This document shows, piece by piece, positions 25,491 through 37,698 of a DNA stretch of 64,000 nt. The position numbers and the translations under genes were made by a program. The stretch spans positions 3,146,261 through 3,210,260 of the forward strand of contig JAREIK010001468.1 in NCBI GenBank assembly GCA_029783825.1. The letters run 5' to 3'. Under the pieces are notes generated by a model, which was not told where the DNA came from, made no database searches, and saw nothing but the letters and a program-made list of their open reading frames with translations. Within the stretch, counting starts at the first letter, position 1; each line of letters opens with the position of its first letter. The DNA is from Sapria himalayana (lineage: Eukaryota; Streptophyta; Magnoliopsida; Malpighiales; Rafflesiaceae).

Positions 25491-27290
25491 AAAGTAATAA
25501 CTTATGTAACTTTTAATATCCCAAAATTATGAACTCTAAATAATTGTCATAATTTTGGCATAAGTATTTTTGGCATGAGTAGTTTTGACATGAGTAATTT
25601 TGGTTCTATAATTTTCTATAGATGAAAAGACATAACTTTATAAAAAGGACATTACTATGCCTTAAGACTACAAAGTTATATTAAATATAAAAGTATGACA
25701 TTATAAGATGGGCGCGACCTTTAGCACCAATAGTAAACTTGGTTATTGTGATGTAGAATTAAAATCATATCTACATTTAAATTTTATAAAAGAAGTATGA
25801 CTTTAACTCTATGATAATATCATAGCCACTAAGAATGTGTCATACAAAGATCACATAAACCTTTTAAGTCAAGTTTTGAACAAGAATAAATGTCAGAACT
25901 TGAAAAGATTTTATGTTCTACTCTCTTAGATAAACAACACCAAAAAACTTTTCAGTTTCATGTCTATTCATCAAAAGTCACCTAAAATCCAAAATCATGA
26001 AATCAATTCATACTTTTTTTTTATTTAATATCTACACATCAACATAAAGTACCAAAATTCTTATAAATATTTGGTGGTTTGAATATCAAATATTATACTA
26101 TGTAATTTGTTCAAGAAGTTAAATAATGAACTATGATCGTGATGATATTTAAAGTTATGTGAATACTTTCTAAGAATAATCAAGTAAATCAAAGATATGC
26201 TACAAGACAATCATATCAATTATCTATTTAATATATAAGATAATCTCATTATAGCAATACTACAAATATCCATAGACTTGAGGTAGATAATTAAGTTTGC
26301 CTAACATATTAATTCTATATTTTGACTTCATTTCTTATTGTCTCTCGGAGATCATTCATAGTGCGATGATTGGATAGTGTGAAACATGTTGAGCCCACTA
26401 TCCTTATAGAAAATAATCAAAATTAACAAACTCTATTTTAAATCACACAATCATATCTATATTCATTATTCATTAAATCTAGAAGAAATGGAAAAAAAAA
26501 GAATTGATATTGCCCTTTCCATAACATATGAAAAAAGATTTGGAAATTAAAATTAAATGAACATAAAAGTTATACAAGGTATAGATGAACTTGTATAACT
26601 TGCTCTTAGGGTTCTTTTGTGAGTTATAAGAAAAGTTTTTCAAATTTATGTTAAAAAATAAATAAATATGTTTTATTCAAAATATTACTATGATCTAAGT
26701 TTGACAAGCACTAACTTGTCTCCAAGATCACTTTCTTGGAGGTTTTCACTTTCAACTTCACGTAGATCATCATTAGAGACATGGTTAGATTGAGATATTA
26801 TGATTAGTGAAAAATCTCAAACAAATGAGACATTACAACAAGAGATAGAAAATTTTCTTGTATAATATCTATATATAATCTCGATTTTGAAGATCCATGA
26901 TTAATTTATGGGTGAGATCAAAATTTTAATTTCTGCTACTATACCTAGAATTGTGATGTCCATCGTAAGATCTCAACATAAGTGTCATCAAATCCTTCCA
27001 TATATTAAATTATATTTTTATGCTCTTATTAGAGGGTGTGACATAAAGAAGCACGTGTTCATATCAGAGACTAGAAATAAAAAATATCAAGATATAAATC
27101 AATCCAATTTATAAGTCATTTGGAATATCATAAAATGAAAAATATAATTTTGAAAAATAAAAAAAAAATAGTTGGATAGGAATTATATAAATCTTTTCGA
27201 ATCATGAAATTTTAATTTCAAGAATGAAATTCAAACAAAGGAGGATAGAGTTGTGAAGCTCAAAATAGTATTTTTTTTTCTCCAATCTAG
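25491..27290. other. AT-rich DNA without recognised gene
   Basis: No transposon terminus or protein motif was identified. A minus-strand open stretch near 26850-26690 with many Glu/Asp/Ser residues (SNDDLREVESENLQESD) is short and matches nothing I recognise. Short repeated ACTTTATAAAA and TATGACTTTA phrases at 25620-25810 suggest old LTR sequence. Confidence 0.4.
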
Positions 27291-27292
27291 TA

Positions 27293-28700
27293 AAGGTGTT
27301 AAATGAGTAATGTCATGCTGAACACAACATGACTTCTAGTCTACCCAGAATGGTAGAGCACTACCCGTATGATTCCGAGCAAACTCACCATTTCGGGTTA
27401 TCTTGAGTCATGCCAAATCATGCCGATTTTGTGGATATTGCCACTATAGGCACCATCCACCAGCCACTACCACCATACATTGATGACCACTCACCATGAA
27501 AACATAAAAATAAAAAATAAAAAAACAAATAAAAAAAACTAATTATATATACAACACACATCAAAGACAATATTAATGAAGCATAATTATAAGACTAAAA
27601 ATATATAAACATAAACTTAACTTTAGATGCAGTAAAAAATGAAATATAAATTTTATTTCAAAACCAAGGTCCAAGAGACAGACGAAATATAAATGAAAAA
27701 AAATAATTAATAAACAAAATAATATTAATCATAAATCATAATCATAGTATCAAATAAGAACCAGATCATATGAAAATAACTATCAAAAAATCAACACATC
27801 AACAAACAACAAACAATCACAATGATAATTAGTGTCAGTATGCAAATCGGCATCAACATGTAAGAGTTTAATTATATCATTAGTAGTGCCTCAATATTCT
27901 CCAAATCTTATGAGTCATTATATGTCGGCAACACTTATGCTCCCACTCTATCCTAAATATTCAATCTCAAATTTTTTTTATTTTAATGCAATATAAGTGA
28001 CTTAATGATATATGCCCATAATTTTAATCTCCTATCTGAAATGACATTAACTGCAATAAAAAAATAGACTCCAATACTATGCTAGATACTAGAGAGATTA
28101 GTAAATTTCATATCATCTTAGATAACATAAAATAAGCTGATTCATATAATTTTTATCATAATAAAATATCAAGATTCTTATTATCATTATATGATAGGAG
28201 TGAATAGTAATTAATATCTATGTAATGAGATTGCTCGCTCCTATTAGATGAACCACCTCATCATTCCTCATCACTAATTAGATGAATAAGTCATCATCTC
28301 CAAATATGATGTTCATATCCCAACTCAGAGCCTGGCTACAACTACTACCATATCTAATATCATAAAATATAAATAAAATGATCAATTTTTCATGAATAAA
28401 CCTGTAGGGTTAATATCTTTAATTAATGCACATAAATATATATATATATATATCAAATTATTTTCTAACCATTCCACATTAACTCTAGAATCCATGTAGG
28501 TTGTCATGCAACAAAGAGACAAAATAATAGAATAGTACTTTAAATATTTAATTTTCATCTCAATGATCATGGTATTAAATATAAAATGACATCTTAACTT
28601 GTCAAAGATACTATTAACATTACATATGCACATATGCACAATACAAGTAATGAAAGTGTACATAGACAAATATATGTCCATCATGTCATTAAAAATTTTA
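27293..28700 (-). mobile_element. Second hAT transposon of the same family, partial
   Basis: The left end is a mutated terminus (TAAAGGTGTTAAATGAG) followed by CATGCTGAACACAACATGAC-type subterminal sequence. About 27780-28210 is paralogous to 24960-25460. Coding similarity continues to about 28690, further into the gene than in the copy at 24455. The distal terminus was not found. Confidence 0.7.
27880..28690 (-). pseudogene. hAT transposase relic, central and C-terminal parts
   Basis: From higher to lower coordinates the minus strand reads EMKIKYLKYYSIILSLCC, then TTYMDSRVNVEWLEN (about 28560-28460), the region of hAT transposases that reads MK.KF.KYW.....LY..A..LDPR.K. The dimerisation region follows with YESAYFMLSKMI and LLISLV (about 28150-28090). 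Stops and frame changes are frequent, and the catalytic N-terminal half is not recognisable upstream. Confidence 0.75.
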
Positions 28701-29730
28701 AAAAAAAAATTATTATATTCCAGTCAAAATCATCAATAATAAATTTAGAAGTCTTAAGAAATTTCATAAAAATCTGTATAGACAAACTTGCTAAACACTT
28801 TTATTATTAAAATAATCAAATATTATTTATTAATATCCAACACATGACTCAAACATCAAATATAATTTTAACAGTATGTCATATCCATTTAAAATTTCTT
28901 CTTTATATCAATAGACAAATAAAAACTATTATTTTTTTCTAATACGAAAAAAAAATCTTCATTTTTATTTGTACTATTAGATTAACATGAAAAATCTTAG
29001 TTAATTATTCACATTTAGTCATCCTAAAAAACATGCTAATAATAATTATCATTAGACATATTATCAAATAAAATATTTAATATTTTATTATAAATATCAT
29101 AATATTTAAAAATTATCAAAATACACTCATATATGACCGAATTATAATGAAGAAAAATCTTAAATCCTAATTTTTTTAAAATTTTCATTTATAATCTATA
29201 TAAGTTAAAAGATATAATATGATACATAAAACCTACTAATTTAGATATTAGACATCAAGTATATTATTCCACTATATTTTACAAATTAATTTATTTATTT
29301 TACTTATATTATTTAATTATATCATTCTTACATATATACCTAAGAATCATATGATAACTAAATTAGTAGATCTAAATAATACAAACTATCCTAAAATTAT
29401 ATTCAACTTCAAAAACTCAACCACTCATGCTCAATTGAACTTATCCTAAAACCTAACACTAATTTTGATACCTTAATCATGGCTCTTTAGATGACTCATG
29501 CAAGTATATATAAACTGTATCATTATCTTCATTTTTAATCATTAATTTATCTCTTAAAAAAAAGTATATTCATTATCATTATATTTATTATATATAAACA
29601 AATAAAAAATAACCAAATTTTTGTTAGCAAGACACCAACTAGGGGCACTATTCCATTTCAATTTCTAACGTTCAGAGCTCAAATTGTATAATTTTATATT
29701 TAGAGGTTTTCATTAAATTATATTTTTTAA
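28701..29730. other. Very AT-rich DNA, nothing recognised
   Basis: No open frame or motif. It may include the eroded 5' half of the hAT transposase gene, but no peptide similarity could be followed by eye. Confidence 0.45.
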
Positions 29731-30303
29731 GGAGGAATTGTATTTTGGTGCACTCCCCAAACAATTTTTGAAAAAAAAAAATAACCAAAGTTTTTATATC
29801 TATAAAAAAAAAAGACTCTTAACAAAATAAAAAAATTGCACTCGATACATTAATCCTAATTTATCCTTTAAAACCCATCCTCCCCTCACCCCTCGCCAGA
29901 TGCCCCTCAATCTCTCCATCGAGCTCCTGGAGTTCGTCATTGAGCAAGATGAGCTCTAAGAGCCTCAAGGGCTCATGGTCAAGCTCCAACTCTTGGAGCT
30001 AAACAACTCCTAGAACTCAAGGATGAGCTATAGGAGCTGACGATGAGCTTTCGGAGCTCATCGTCAAGTGCCACAAGCTCCAAGAGCTAATGGTCAAGTT
30101 ATAGAAACTCCTAGAACAAGGACAAGCTCCACAAGCTCATCATCTAGCACCACATGCTCCTAGAGCTCATCATCAAGTTCATACAAGGTGCCGAGTAAGG
30201 GGATGATGAAATTATTAAGGATAAATTAAAACTAATATAATTTAGTCCACCAAATTTTAAATATTTTGAGTTTAATATTTCCTGAGTGCACTACACAATT
30301 CCC
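29731..30303. mobile_element. Mutator-like MITE with GAGCTC-rich core
   Basis: The left end GGAGGAATTGTATTTTGG and the right end (reverse complement GGGAATTGTGTAGTGCAC) are the same family as 18486 and 18530. The arms extend to ATTAATCCTAATTTATCC on the left and its complement on the right, giving TIRs of about 140 bp. The flanks ATTTTTTAA and ATTCTTTTA are only an approximate 9-bp match. The core (29915-30185) holds several degenerate copies of a 30-36 bp unit built from GAGCTCC and GAGCTCATCGTCAAG, strongly self-complementary. Confidence 0.75.
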
Positions 30304-30540
30304 ATTCTTTTAATATTTAAATAAACAAGCAATAAGCCACCAACCATGGAGTTCAAGACTATAATGAGTTTCAACTATAACCTTTGAGATCAAATCGAAA
30401 CATTTCAAATATAATTATTAAGGGGATCTCCAAGATTATATATATATATATCTTTGAAAACAATTTTATGAAATATATATAATTTAATAAAATAAAAAAA
30501 TAATGACATGTAAACATTACCAAAAATAATAACTGATAGG

Positions 30541-30811
30541 TTGTGGTAAATTTTAAAATGCAACCCACGACAGCTTCAAGGCCTCTCTCTGGGTTTGGCA
30601 AAATTGCAGGGTTGGTACAACCGGGCAAGAAATCAGAGGCAAGCCCCCGGGACATTATAAAAGTGGAAGCATAAGAAATTGCGCAAGGCCCCAAGCCAAC
30701 AAGCATTTCTAATAAACATCGGGAAAGGATTTCAGGTCTTGAAAACAAAAACAAATACAAGAACACAATGTCAAACATGTGTTGGATGGTGAGTTTAATA
30801 AGCATCGCCAC
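30541..30811 (-). pseudogene. Unrecognised gene-like fragment, possibly an exon
   Basis: A GC-richer patch with one open minus-strand frame running from MAMLIKLTIQHMFD (30811) through SRPEILSRCLLEML and GLASDFLPGCTNPAI to ERGLEAVVGC. A TTGTTTTCAAG just before the PEILSRC part could be an intron acceptor. I do not recognise the protein. The plus strand is also nearly open here (SGFGKIAGLVQPGKKSEASP), so strand and coding status are uncertain. It lies downstream (minus sense) of the TATA-containing module at 30915-30985, as does the fragment at 51540. Confidence 0.35.
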
Positions 30812-31700
30812 ATGATATCAAAGACCAAAATAAAATTTAGTTTGATCAACATAAAAAAAATACTTAGATTAGAATAAAAACATATATAAATATATTACTG
30901 AACTGAATGCTTCCAAGCTGACTTATATAATCAATCAACATATTTGGGCACTACCATATTATTTTGGAGAACCTCCAATGATTAATGAGACAGTTTGATA
31001 AGTTCACAATGGGAGTGATTTTTCTAAATTGCCCCAAAATTTAAAATATTTATATTTCAGTTTTTCAAATTTGAAAACCAAATTTTTAGACAAAGATATA
31101 ATTTTATTTTTTTATATTTGATAATTTGTGCAAGCATGGGGGCAATATTGGGTTTTTAAACATGTTTATATATATATATATATTACATTTCTAATCACCC
31201 ATTGAACAAAATAGAAAAAACTATACTTTATATGACTCTCACTTCCTAAACCAAAATTCACTAGGCACTAATATTCTTTCTTACTTGACTTACTCACACA
31301 AACTTTGGTCATACTCTACTAAGATTGCCTTAGTTTGCTTATTTGTTCTACTTTGAAGATAAGAGATGTATTTTCCTAGGCCAAATTAGAATAAACATAC
31401 AATATTAACATTCCTTATCTTCTATTCACTCAATTCTCTAGAATTCATGATCAATTATTTACTTTTGCTTTTGAAGCTTTGAGAAAATGCATTGCTCTTG
31501 AATATTTTGGAAATTTTAATATCTCTTGACTTGCTTATTTTCATGTTTATCTTTCGAGCTAGAGCATTCTTATTTTTCCATTTTTAGCTTGATAGTCTTG
31601 ATATTGACTTTATTTATTTATTTATTTTTTCATGATTTTGTTTGTTGCATTGAGACTTATAACTTGTGATCATTCCCATGGGTGATCATTCCCTTTTCAA
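30750..31700. repeat. Block paralogous to 51924-53220
   Basis: Shared landmarks in the same order: AAATACAAGAACACAATG (30753-30770), TTATATAATCAATC (30923), TATTTGGGCACTACCATATT, a GGGGCAATATTGGGTTT stretch (31139), then from 31190 a long matching stretch with TCTCACTTCCTAAACCA, TACTTGACTTACTCAC, TCTTCTATTCACTCAATT and TTTAGCTTGATAGT. The other copy has a much longer AT/TG microsatellite in the middle and is followed by a copia gag. The second half is probably LTR or leader sequence of a retrotransposon. Confidence 0.65.
30915..30985 (-). promoter_or_regulatory. Promoter-like module with TATA box, best copy
   Basis: On the minus strand: GGAGGTTCTCC, ATATGGTAGTGCCCAAATA, a 16-18 base gap, then TTATATAAG (30923-30930). 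The same order and spacing recur at 34694, 40854 (opposite strand) and 52088. The TATA-like element is followed about 155 bases later, in minus sense, by CATTGTGTTCTTGTATTT, which is also shared with 51924. It could be a host promoter spread by duplication, or the U3/R part of an unknown element. Confidence 0.45.
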
Positions 31701-33950
31701 AACTATCATAAATGATATCTTGGGTCAATGATAAAAGTTAGGGTTTCTTTTTGTGTTTATAATACACAGTATCAATCTAGTTTCTTCATTCTTGATTAAT
31801 TCTTGCCTTCGTTGTGCTCTGCAATGCATCCTGCTTAATAACTATAAGAGGGGAAGGTGGAGGTCTCTACTAGTTGGGCTATATTTATGATGAGATCTTC
31901 TTGACTTGAATCAGCAATTAATCATCATAAAGAGCATTAGGATGAGGCAAATTTTTGATCATATTTAATCTTTTCTACCAGTTAGATACTTATTTCATGG
32001 AGATTCTCTTTATTCATCCACTAAATTTTAGTATTGGTATCCAAGATCAAACTATAAAATTTAGCTCAACGACCTAAGAGATGATCACTTGTCTTAGTCA
32101 TACTCAAAAAAGTGAACGTCACGGGGGTCATGCTAGTGGGTGGACCTCAGAGTTAAATCATAGAGAATAGAGGTCTTTGGTTTATTTGTCATCTTAATAT
32201 TTGCAAATCTTGCATTTCTATACCCTTATTGTTTTTTTTATCGCTCCATCAACATCATATTTATACAATTGTTTGATTCATTTTATTTGGTGCGGATTAC
32301 GAGAAGTATGAGCTAGTGTCAATTTGGGTAAACATGATGGAGATTGAATATCAAGTCTAATTTTAAAAATTTATCATATCTACAAATAGGTTAATTAATT
32401 ATTCCCTCAATTTAAATTTCTTAACTTTTTTTAAAACAATAATCTAAAGTAGCAAATCACACATTATTTTCAATTTTCTCAAATATAGTTTTTGCCCATT
32501 TTAAATGAAAAGTAAGTTTAATTTTAATTTAAAATCATGACGAGTTTTTAATTTTAACTTAAATTAAAATCTAGTTATTATATAAGGCATGTGAATGAAC
32601 ACCATGTGAATAGTGACCATGCAAATAGTGGCTAGTGCACCACGTTGAATAGTGTGTATGCATGTGTGAAAACTGAAAATATGTGAAGAGTGCGAGAATA
32701 GTAACTTTTGATAAATCTACACAAAGACCTTAATTCTATATGAAATGGATCCCTTGAAAATCAAAATAAAACTATTTTTTGAATATACTATCTATTCTAT
32801 CTCTCTACATTTCCTTTGCAAGTTTAGTTACAATTCTGCAATTATTTCGTAACATTTTATCAGAACGAAACTCTAACCAACTCACTACAAACTCATCATT
32901 AGTCAATGCCCAAATTTTAGTTTTATTTAGTCACCATCCATCAATATCCATAACATAAAATATAATCAAACCATAATTGCATCAATTATACTAACTAATT
33001 ATATCACATAATCTAAATAATACAAACTCGATATCATACTAATTTCATATACATTCTCATATTAATTATTTAGGAAGAGGATTTAAGAGCAGCGCCACCA
33101 TTAATCTTTTGCTTTCTTGTGGAACCCTTAAGTAATACATAATTTGGCCCTAGGGTTTGTAATTGTCATGAATTTTGGTTGTTTGAGGAAGAATGTAAAG
33201 AAATAAAAGATTTGTTGAAAATTTTAACTTATACTTTTATACATGGGTAGTTTTGTATTTCTCTATGGAACCCTTAATCTCTTCAGATTGAATTTGATTT
33301 AATCTTTTTATAATATAATATATTGGTACTATGAAATGGTCATGGTTTCATGCATTCATAGTTTGTTATCCATAAAGTCATGATATTGTGAAATGGTAGT
33401 GGTGGGAAACAACTTTCAACATTGTTAAATTGCCATAACACAGTGTTGAGGCCACAAGGTTGGTAATTTGTCTTTTTTGATGTGGCCATGGCATTGAAAA
33501 TTAAACATGGTACTTACACTTATCTTGCACATTAAAGTCATGATTAAACATGCCATTGAGAACCAGAGTTACAACTTTTAAAATGACCATGCTAAAAAAA
33601 TTTCTATGATATTTAATGACCTAAAAATCACAACTTTGAATAATTACAATGACTTTGAATCAAGTACTTGTGACTTTATAATTATTTTAGCTCTAAATCA
33701 TGAATTTATTGAAAAGCCTTAGTTCTAAATTTAGACTACCTAACTATATAAAGAAAATTTATGAACTATGTACAAACCACCAATAGTTAAATCCTAATTT
33801 TAATGCTATATATCACATCCATCAACATTCAACCACAACATCCAAACATTAAATTTATTCATTAATCATCCATTACGCATCATTAAACAACTAGACTTAA
33901 TTTATTTTGATATTAAAAAAATACCAAGCGGGAATAGCCAAAAATTCATA
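31701..33950. other. LTR/leader-like region with possible primer-binding site, no gene
   Basis: At 32035-32041 TGGTATC followed by CAAGATC resembles the initiator-Met tRNA primer-binding site (TGGTATCAGAGC) placed after an LTR. Short repeats of GTGAATAGTG and CATGTGAA occur at 32585-32700, and repeated GTCATGATT/GTGAAATGG phrases at 33340-33550. No polyprotein motif could be followed downstream, so this is at most the 5' end of an eroded retrotransposon. Confidence 0.35.
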
Positions 33951-34024
33951 ATATTATGTTTCTCAACTTGATCTAGGAATAGCCAAAAATCATGTCATAT
34001 CTCTAGCATTTATGCTTTTCCCTT

Positions 34025-34201
34025 GTGCATCTCCAACTGGCTCACTAAAAAATGCTCTTTTCAATATCCACCAGTTCAAGCAACATTGGCAGCAACAAAA
34101 ATCCAAATTAGCACCACTCCTACATTATTTTGCTGAGCATGATTGAAGCAAAAAATACTAAATTAAATATTTAAATTAGTTGAGTATGGTTGGAGATGCT
34201 C
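34025..34201. mobile_element. Small MITE with GAGCATCTCCAAC-type termini
   Basis: Left end GTGCATCTCCAACTGG; right end, reverse complemented, GAGCATCTCCAACC. The length is about 177 bp. Such termini are common among plant MITEs, but the flanking bases (CTT and TTA) do not give a clear target duplication, so the superfamily is left open. No coding content. Confidence 0.6.
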
Positions 34202-34693
34202 TTATGATAGCTTTTTGATGTTAAATCTCTAGAGTACTTGAAATTAATCTTTAAAAGGAACAGTATTTTACACTTGCCCTACATATCATGAAGCATGAGT
34301 AGCAGATCCCAATCTATATACATAGGGTGTGGGACAAGAAGCAAGAGAGTGACAAGAAAGGCAAAAATACAATAAAAATGTAACAAATGAAGACGTTTGT
34401 CCAAAAATTACAGATTTCATAGCATATATGTTATGAAATTGTAGATTACTACATTATTTCAAAATAACAAAAATGAATCAACTTATCAAACGTGACGAGC
34501 GGGTTGTTGATTAAAAGTAGTATTGGGGGGAGCTTGTCTTGAGAAAATAAAATGACTTTTGAAACTGACAAAATCAAGATAACTAGGATAATGAGAAAAA
34601 TTTTTAAAAAATCATAAATACAAGAACACGTTGTAATAATTTTTTTAATTATTGAAATATGAGATGATACGTAATATTAGGTACGTTAAGGGG

Positions 34694-34755
34694 CTTATGT
34701 AATCTATTAACTTATTTGGGCACTACCATATAATTTGGAGAACTACAAATGATAA
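34694..34755 (-). promoter_or_regulatory. Copy of the dispersed promoter-like module
   Basis: On the minus strand: GTAGTTCTCCAAATTATATG, GTAGTGCCCAAATAAG, then GATTACATAAGCC in place of the TATA element. AAATACAAGAACACGTTG, the companion motif, lies about 60 bp away at 34616. Confidence 0.4.
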
Positions 34756-34799
34756 TAAAAAAATATTTTTTTTTTGGTAGATTTGGAAAATTATGGGAA

Positions 34800-34925
34800 G
34801 GGTACATAATTACTCCTTTATTATTATAAAATTTGTAAAGCATGATTAGTCCTTTATTATTATAAAAATTAGAAATCATAATTACTCCTTTATTATTATA
34901 CAAATTTGAATGAAAATTATTCTTT
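34800..34925. repeat. Three-copy tandem repeat of about 45 bp
   Basis: ATTACTCCTTTATTATTATA or a one-base variant occurs at about 34808, 34846 and 34882, separated by variants of AAATTTGTAAAGCATG. Confidence 0.8.
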
Positions 34926-35679
34926 ATAATTTAAAAAAAAATCAAAAAAGGAATAGCCATTAATAAATACTTAACTTATATTTGTGTTTTTTTGTGCAAT
35001 AAGCATAAACTATTTAAAAAAAACACCTTAATTGTTCATAATTAAAAAAAAATGTACTAATCTCAAAAATAATTAAATTTTAAATTCAGAAGTATTTCCT
35101 CAAAAATTAAAAAAAAAATAAAATATCATTTTCTAATTTCAGAAGTATTATTTCAAATTCAAAAATATATTTCTAAAATTTTAATATATAAATGCTTAGA
35201 TTGAATAAACGGGTATTAGAACCCGTGAGATCGACAAAAATTTTAGTCTCATATCTTTTGATTTAGATGTAATTATCTAAATTAATATCTATTATTTTTT
35301 CACAACATTTATTAATATGTTTTATTTTCAAAATTTTAGTGAATTATTGAAGATGATAGACATTTATTTTTTTTTTCTAGAATTATTTAGCAAATAAATA
35401 ATTGAAAAAAATCACATTTCTTACAAAAATTCATATTCTACCTAATTTAAAGATGAGAGCTTGAGATATTATAAGTCAACATGCATAGGGCTCATACAAC
35501 CATATTATTTTATATGATTATATTGTATATAATATTATAATAAAATATATATATTATAATAATAGTATTGTTAAAATGCTTGCTTCTTCGTATTTTTAGT
35601 TCTCCTCCCTATTTTCTATAAAAAATATAATAATAGTATTGTTATAAGATTATTTTATATGATTATATTTTTTATATAT

Positions 35680-36100
35680 AAAAAATATATATATAATATA
35701 AAAATTATAAAAATTATAAAAATAATAAAAAATATAAAAAATACAAAAAATATAAAAAATATAAAAAATATAAATAATATAAAAATATAAAAATATAAAA
35801 AATACAAAAAATACAAAAAATACAAAAAATATAAATAATATAAATAATATAAAAATATAAAAATATAAAAATATAAAAAATACAAAAAATACAAAAAATA
35901 TAAAAAATATAAAAATATAAAAATATAAAAAATATAAAAAATATAAAAAATATAAAAAATACAAAAAATACAAAAAATACAAAAAATACAAAAAATATAA
36001 AAAATACAAAAAATACAAAAAATATAAAAAATACAAAAAATACAAAAAATACAAAAAATACAAAAAATACAAAAAATATAAAAAATACAAAAATATAATA
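35680..36100. repeat. TATAAAAAA / TACAAAAAA minisatellite
   Basis: A run of 9-bp units, TATAAAAAA and TACAAAAAA, with some shortened units, about 420 bp long. It lies just before the LTR-like sequence at 36120. The poly-(Tyr-Phe-Leu) open frames on the minus strand are artefacts. Confidence 0.9.
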
Positions 36101-36119
36101 TAATAATATTATTTTAATA

Positions 36120-36285
36120 ATAGTATTTCTTTGTGAATTCCATTCCTTATTCTCCTCCCTATTTTTTGTATGTTTACACTATAAAAGTCTTATATAAAGC
36201 TCTATATAAAGTTCATATTTTTTACATTTAAAAACATCCATATAATAGAGAAGTAATATTTGATTTATTCTTCGCCTGATTTATT
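36120..36285 (+). repeat. Copia relic C 5' LTR fragment
   Basis: Similar to the 3' LTR at 40081-40268. It is followed by TGGAATCGTATGAG, which could be a mutated tRNA primer-binding site (TGGTATCAGAG). The 5' boundary is blurred by the adjacent minisatellite; a second similar start lies near 35600. Confidence 0.5.
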
Positions 36286-36490
36286 AATGGAATCGTATGA
36301 GGTTTTTTGAACTTTTCGTTGCTTATCTTTCTAAATGTTATGTACATTGTAAATAATTTTTTGTTTTTCGGCAACTATCATTCCGTCTCGTTTTTTTTTA
36401 GATGATTCACAATTCACCCTTATTACTTATCTTAACAAGCTTTAAACTAAAATTCCAGGCCACGCATAGATAGTTCTTGTCGAGACCAAG

Positions 36491-37195
36491 GAAGCACGGA
36501 TATGGCTCCCTATAGTTGTGTCCACGTGTTTGACACGTGGACATGGTACGGACATGGCACTGATACATGTACGATACGCCGCGTGACGTATCATTGACCA
36601 ATCCGTATCCGATACGCCACATGACATATCGGACAGATGCGTCAGCTACCGTATCCATGCTGACAACGTTGAGTGGCCGACGTCTCGAGTGGCCAACGTT
36701 GCCCATGACGTCGAATGGCCGATTATGTGGGGCAGCGTGTGTGGGGGCGATTTTGTGGGAAGGCAGGGGGCGAGCACAATTCTATGAGGAAGCAGGGTGG
36801 CGAGTGTGGGGGCGATTCTGTGGGGAGGCAGGGTGCGAGCGTGATTTGTGGGAAGGTAGGGCTCGATTTTGGGGGCACGATTTTGATAAAATAAAATAAA
36901 ATATTTTTTATTTTATAAAATAAAAAATATATATTTTTATATAATATAATATAATATAATTATAAAATATTGTTTTATAAAATAAGATGATTATAAATAT
37001 CATCTTATAAAATAAAATAATATTTTTATTTTATAAAACAGAAAAAAATATATTTATTTTTTATAAAGAAAATAATTTTTATTTTTTTTATCATGCCGTA
37101 TCCTAGCCATATCCGTATCCTAATTTTTTAAAATTTACCATTTCCTCATATCCTACCGTGTCGTATCCTCGTGTCTGTGTTCATGTCCGTGCTTC
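36491..37195. mobile_element. Inverted-repeat element with GAAGCACGG ends
   Basis: Left end GAAGCACGGATATGG and right end (reverse complement GAAGCACGGACATG) are inverted repeats. The interior contains many palindromic CACGTG, GATACG and GTATCC units (for example GACACGTGGACATGG around 36530) and an AT-rich stretch at 36890-37080. No transposase or clear target duplication is visible, so the superfamily is unknown. Confidence 0.55.
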
Positions 37196-37698
37196 ATAAT
37201 TCAAGACGAACATGTTAGATCTAGCATGCCACCTAAGACCCACTTTTGCTACCCAACCCATTAACTCGGTCAATGACTCATCCCATTGCCCGACTCGCTA
37301 ACCCAGTCCACGATCTAATTCATAATATAGCCTATGACATCACGATGCCACATCACCATTAATCATTGCCTCGAAAACTAGAATTTTTTGTGTGTGCTTC
37401 CTGACTAATTTTTGCACCCCAAATTCATTTATATTGTCCCTATTTTTTTCAATTCGGAATTTAGATATGTATCGTGATGAGGTTTCTCATCCAATTTCAG
37501 AAAAGAAAGAAAGAAACTATGACTACTTATTGTAAGAAGATTTCTGGAATAGTAGTTTCAGATTTTGATGATCTCGTCACACTCAACACCAACAAATAAG
37601 ATACTGATATTTGAAATTGCAAATAACCATATACTAAAATTTAATCTTTACAGCAGAATCCATGAACAGAAGGTATATTAATGAAGTTATAAAACGCA

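Noticed and set aside
30541..30811. A functional gene on the minus strand
   Set aside because: No continuation into further exons was found and the other strand is nearly open too, so it is listed only as a gene-like fragment.
32035..32060. A complete LTR retrotransposon starting at a primer-binding site
   Set aside because: Only TGGTATC matches the tRNA primer site and no polyprotein motif or 3' LTR could be followed, so it is kept only as a possible LTR/leader region.
35650..36090. A 146-codon minus-strand open frame rich in Tyr, Phe and Leu
   Set aside because: It is translation of the TATAAAAAA/TACAAAAAA minisatellite.
36407..36899. Open frames of 61-110 codons on both strands
   Set aside because: They fall in the palindromic GC-rich end of the GAAGCACGG element and have no recognisable motif.
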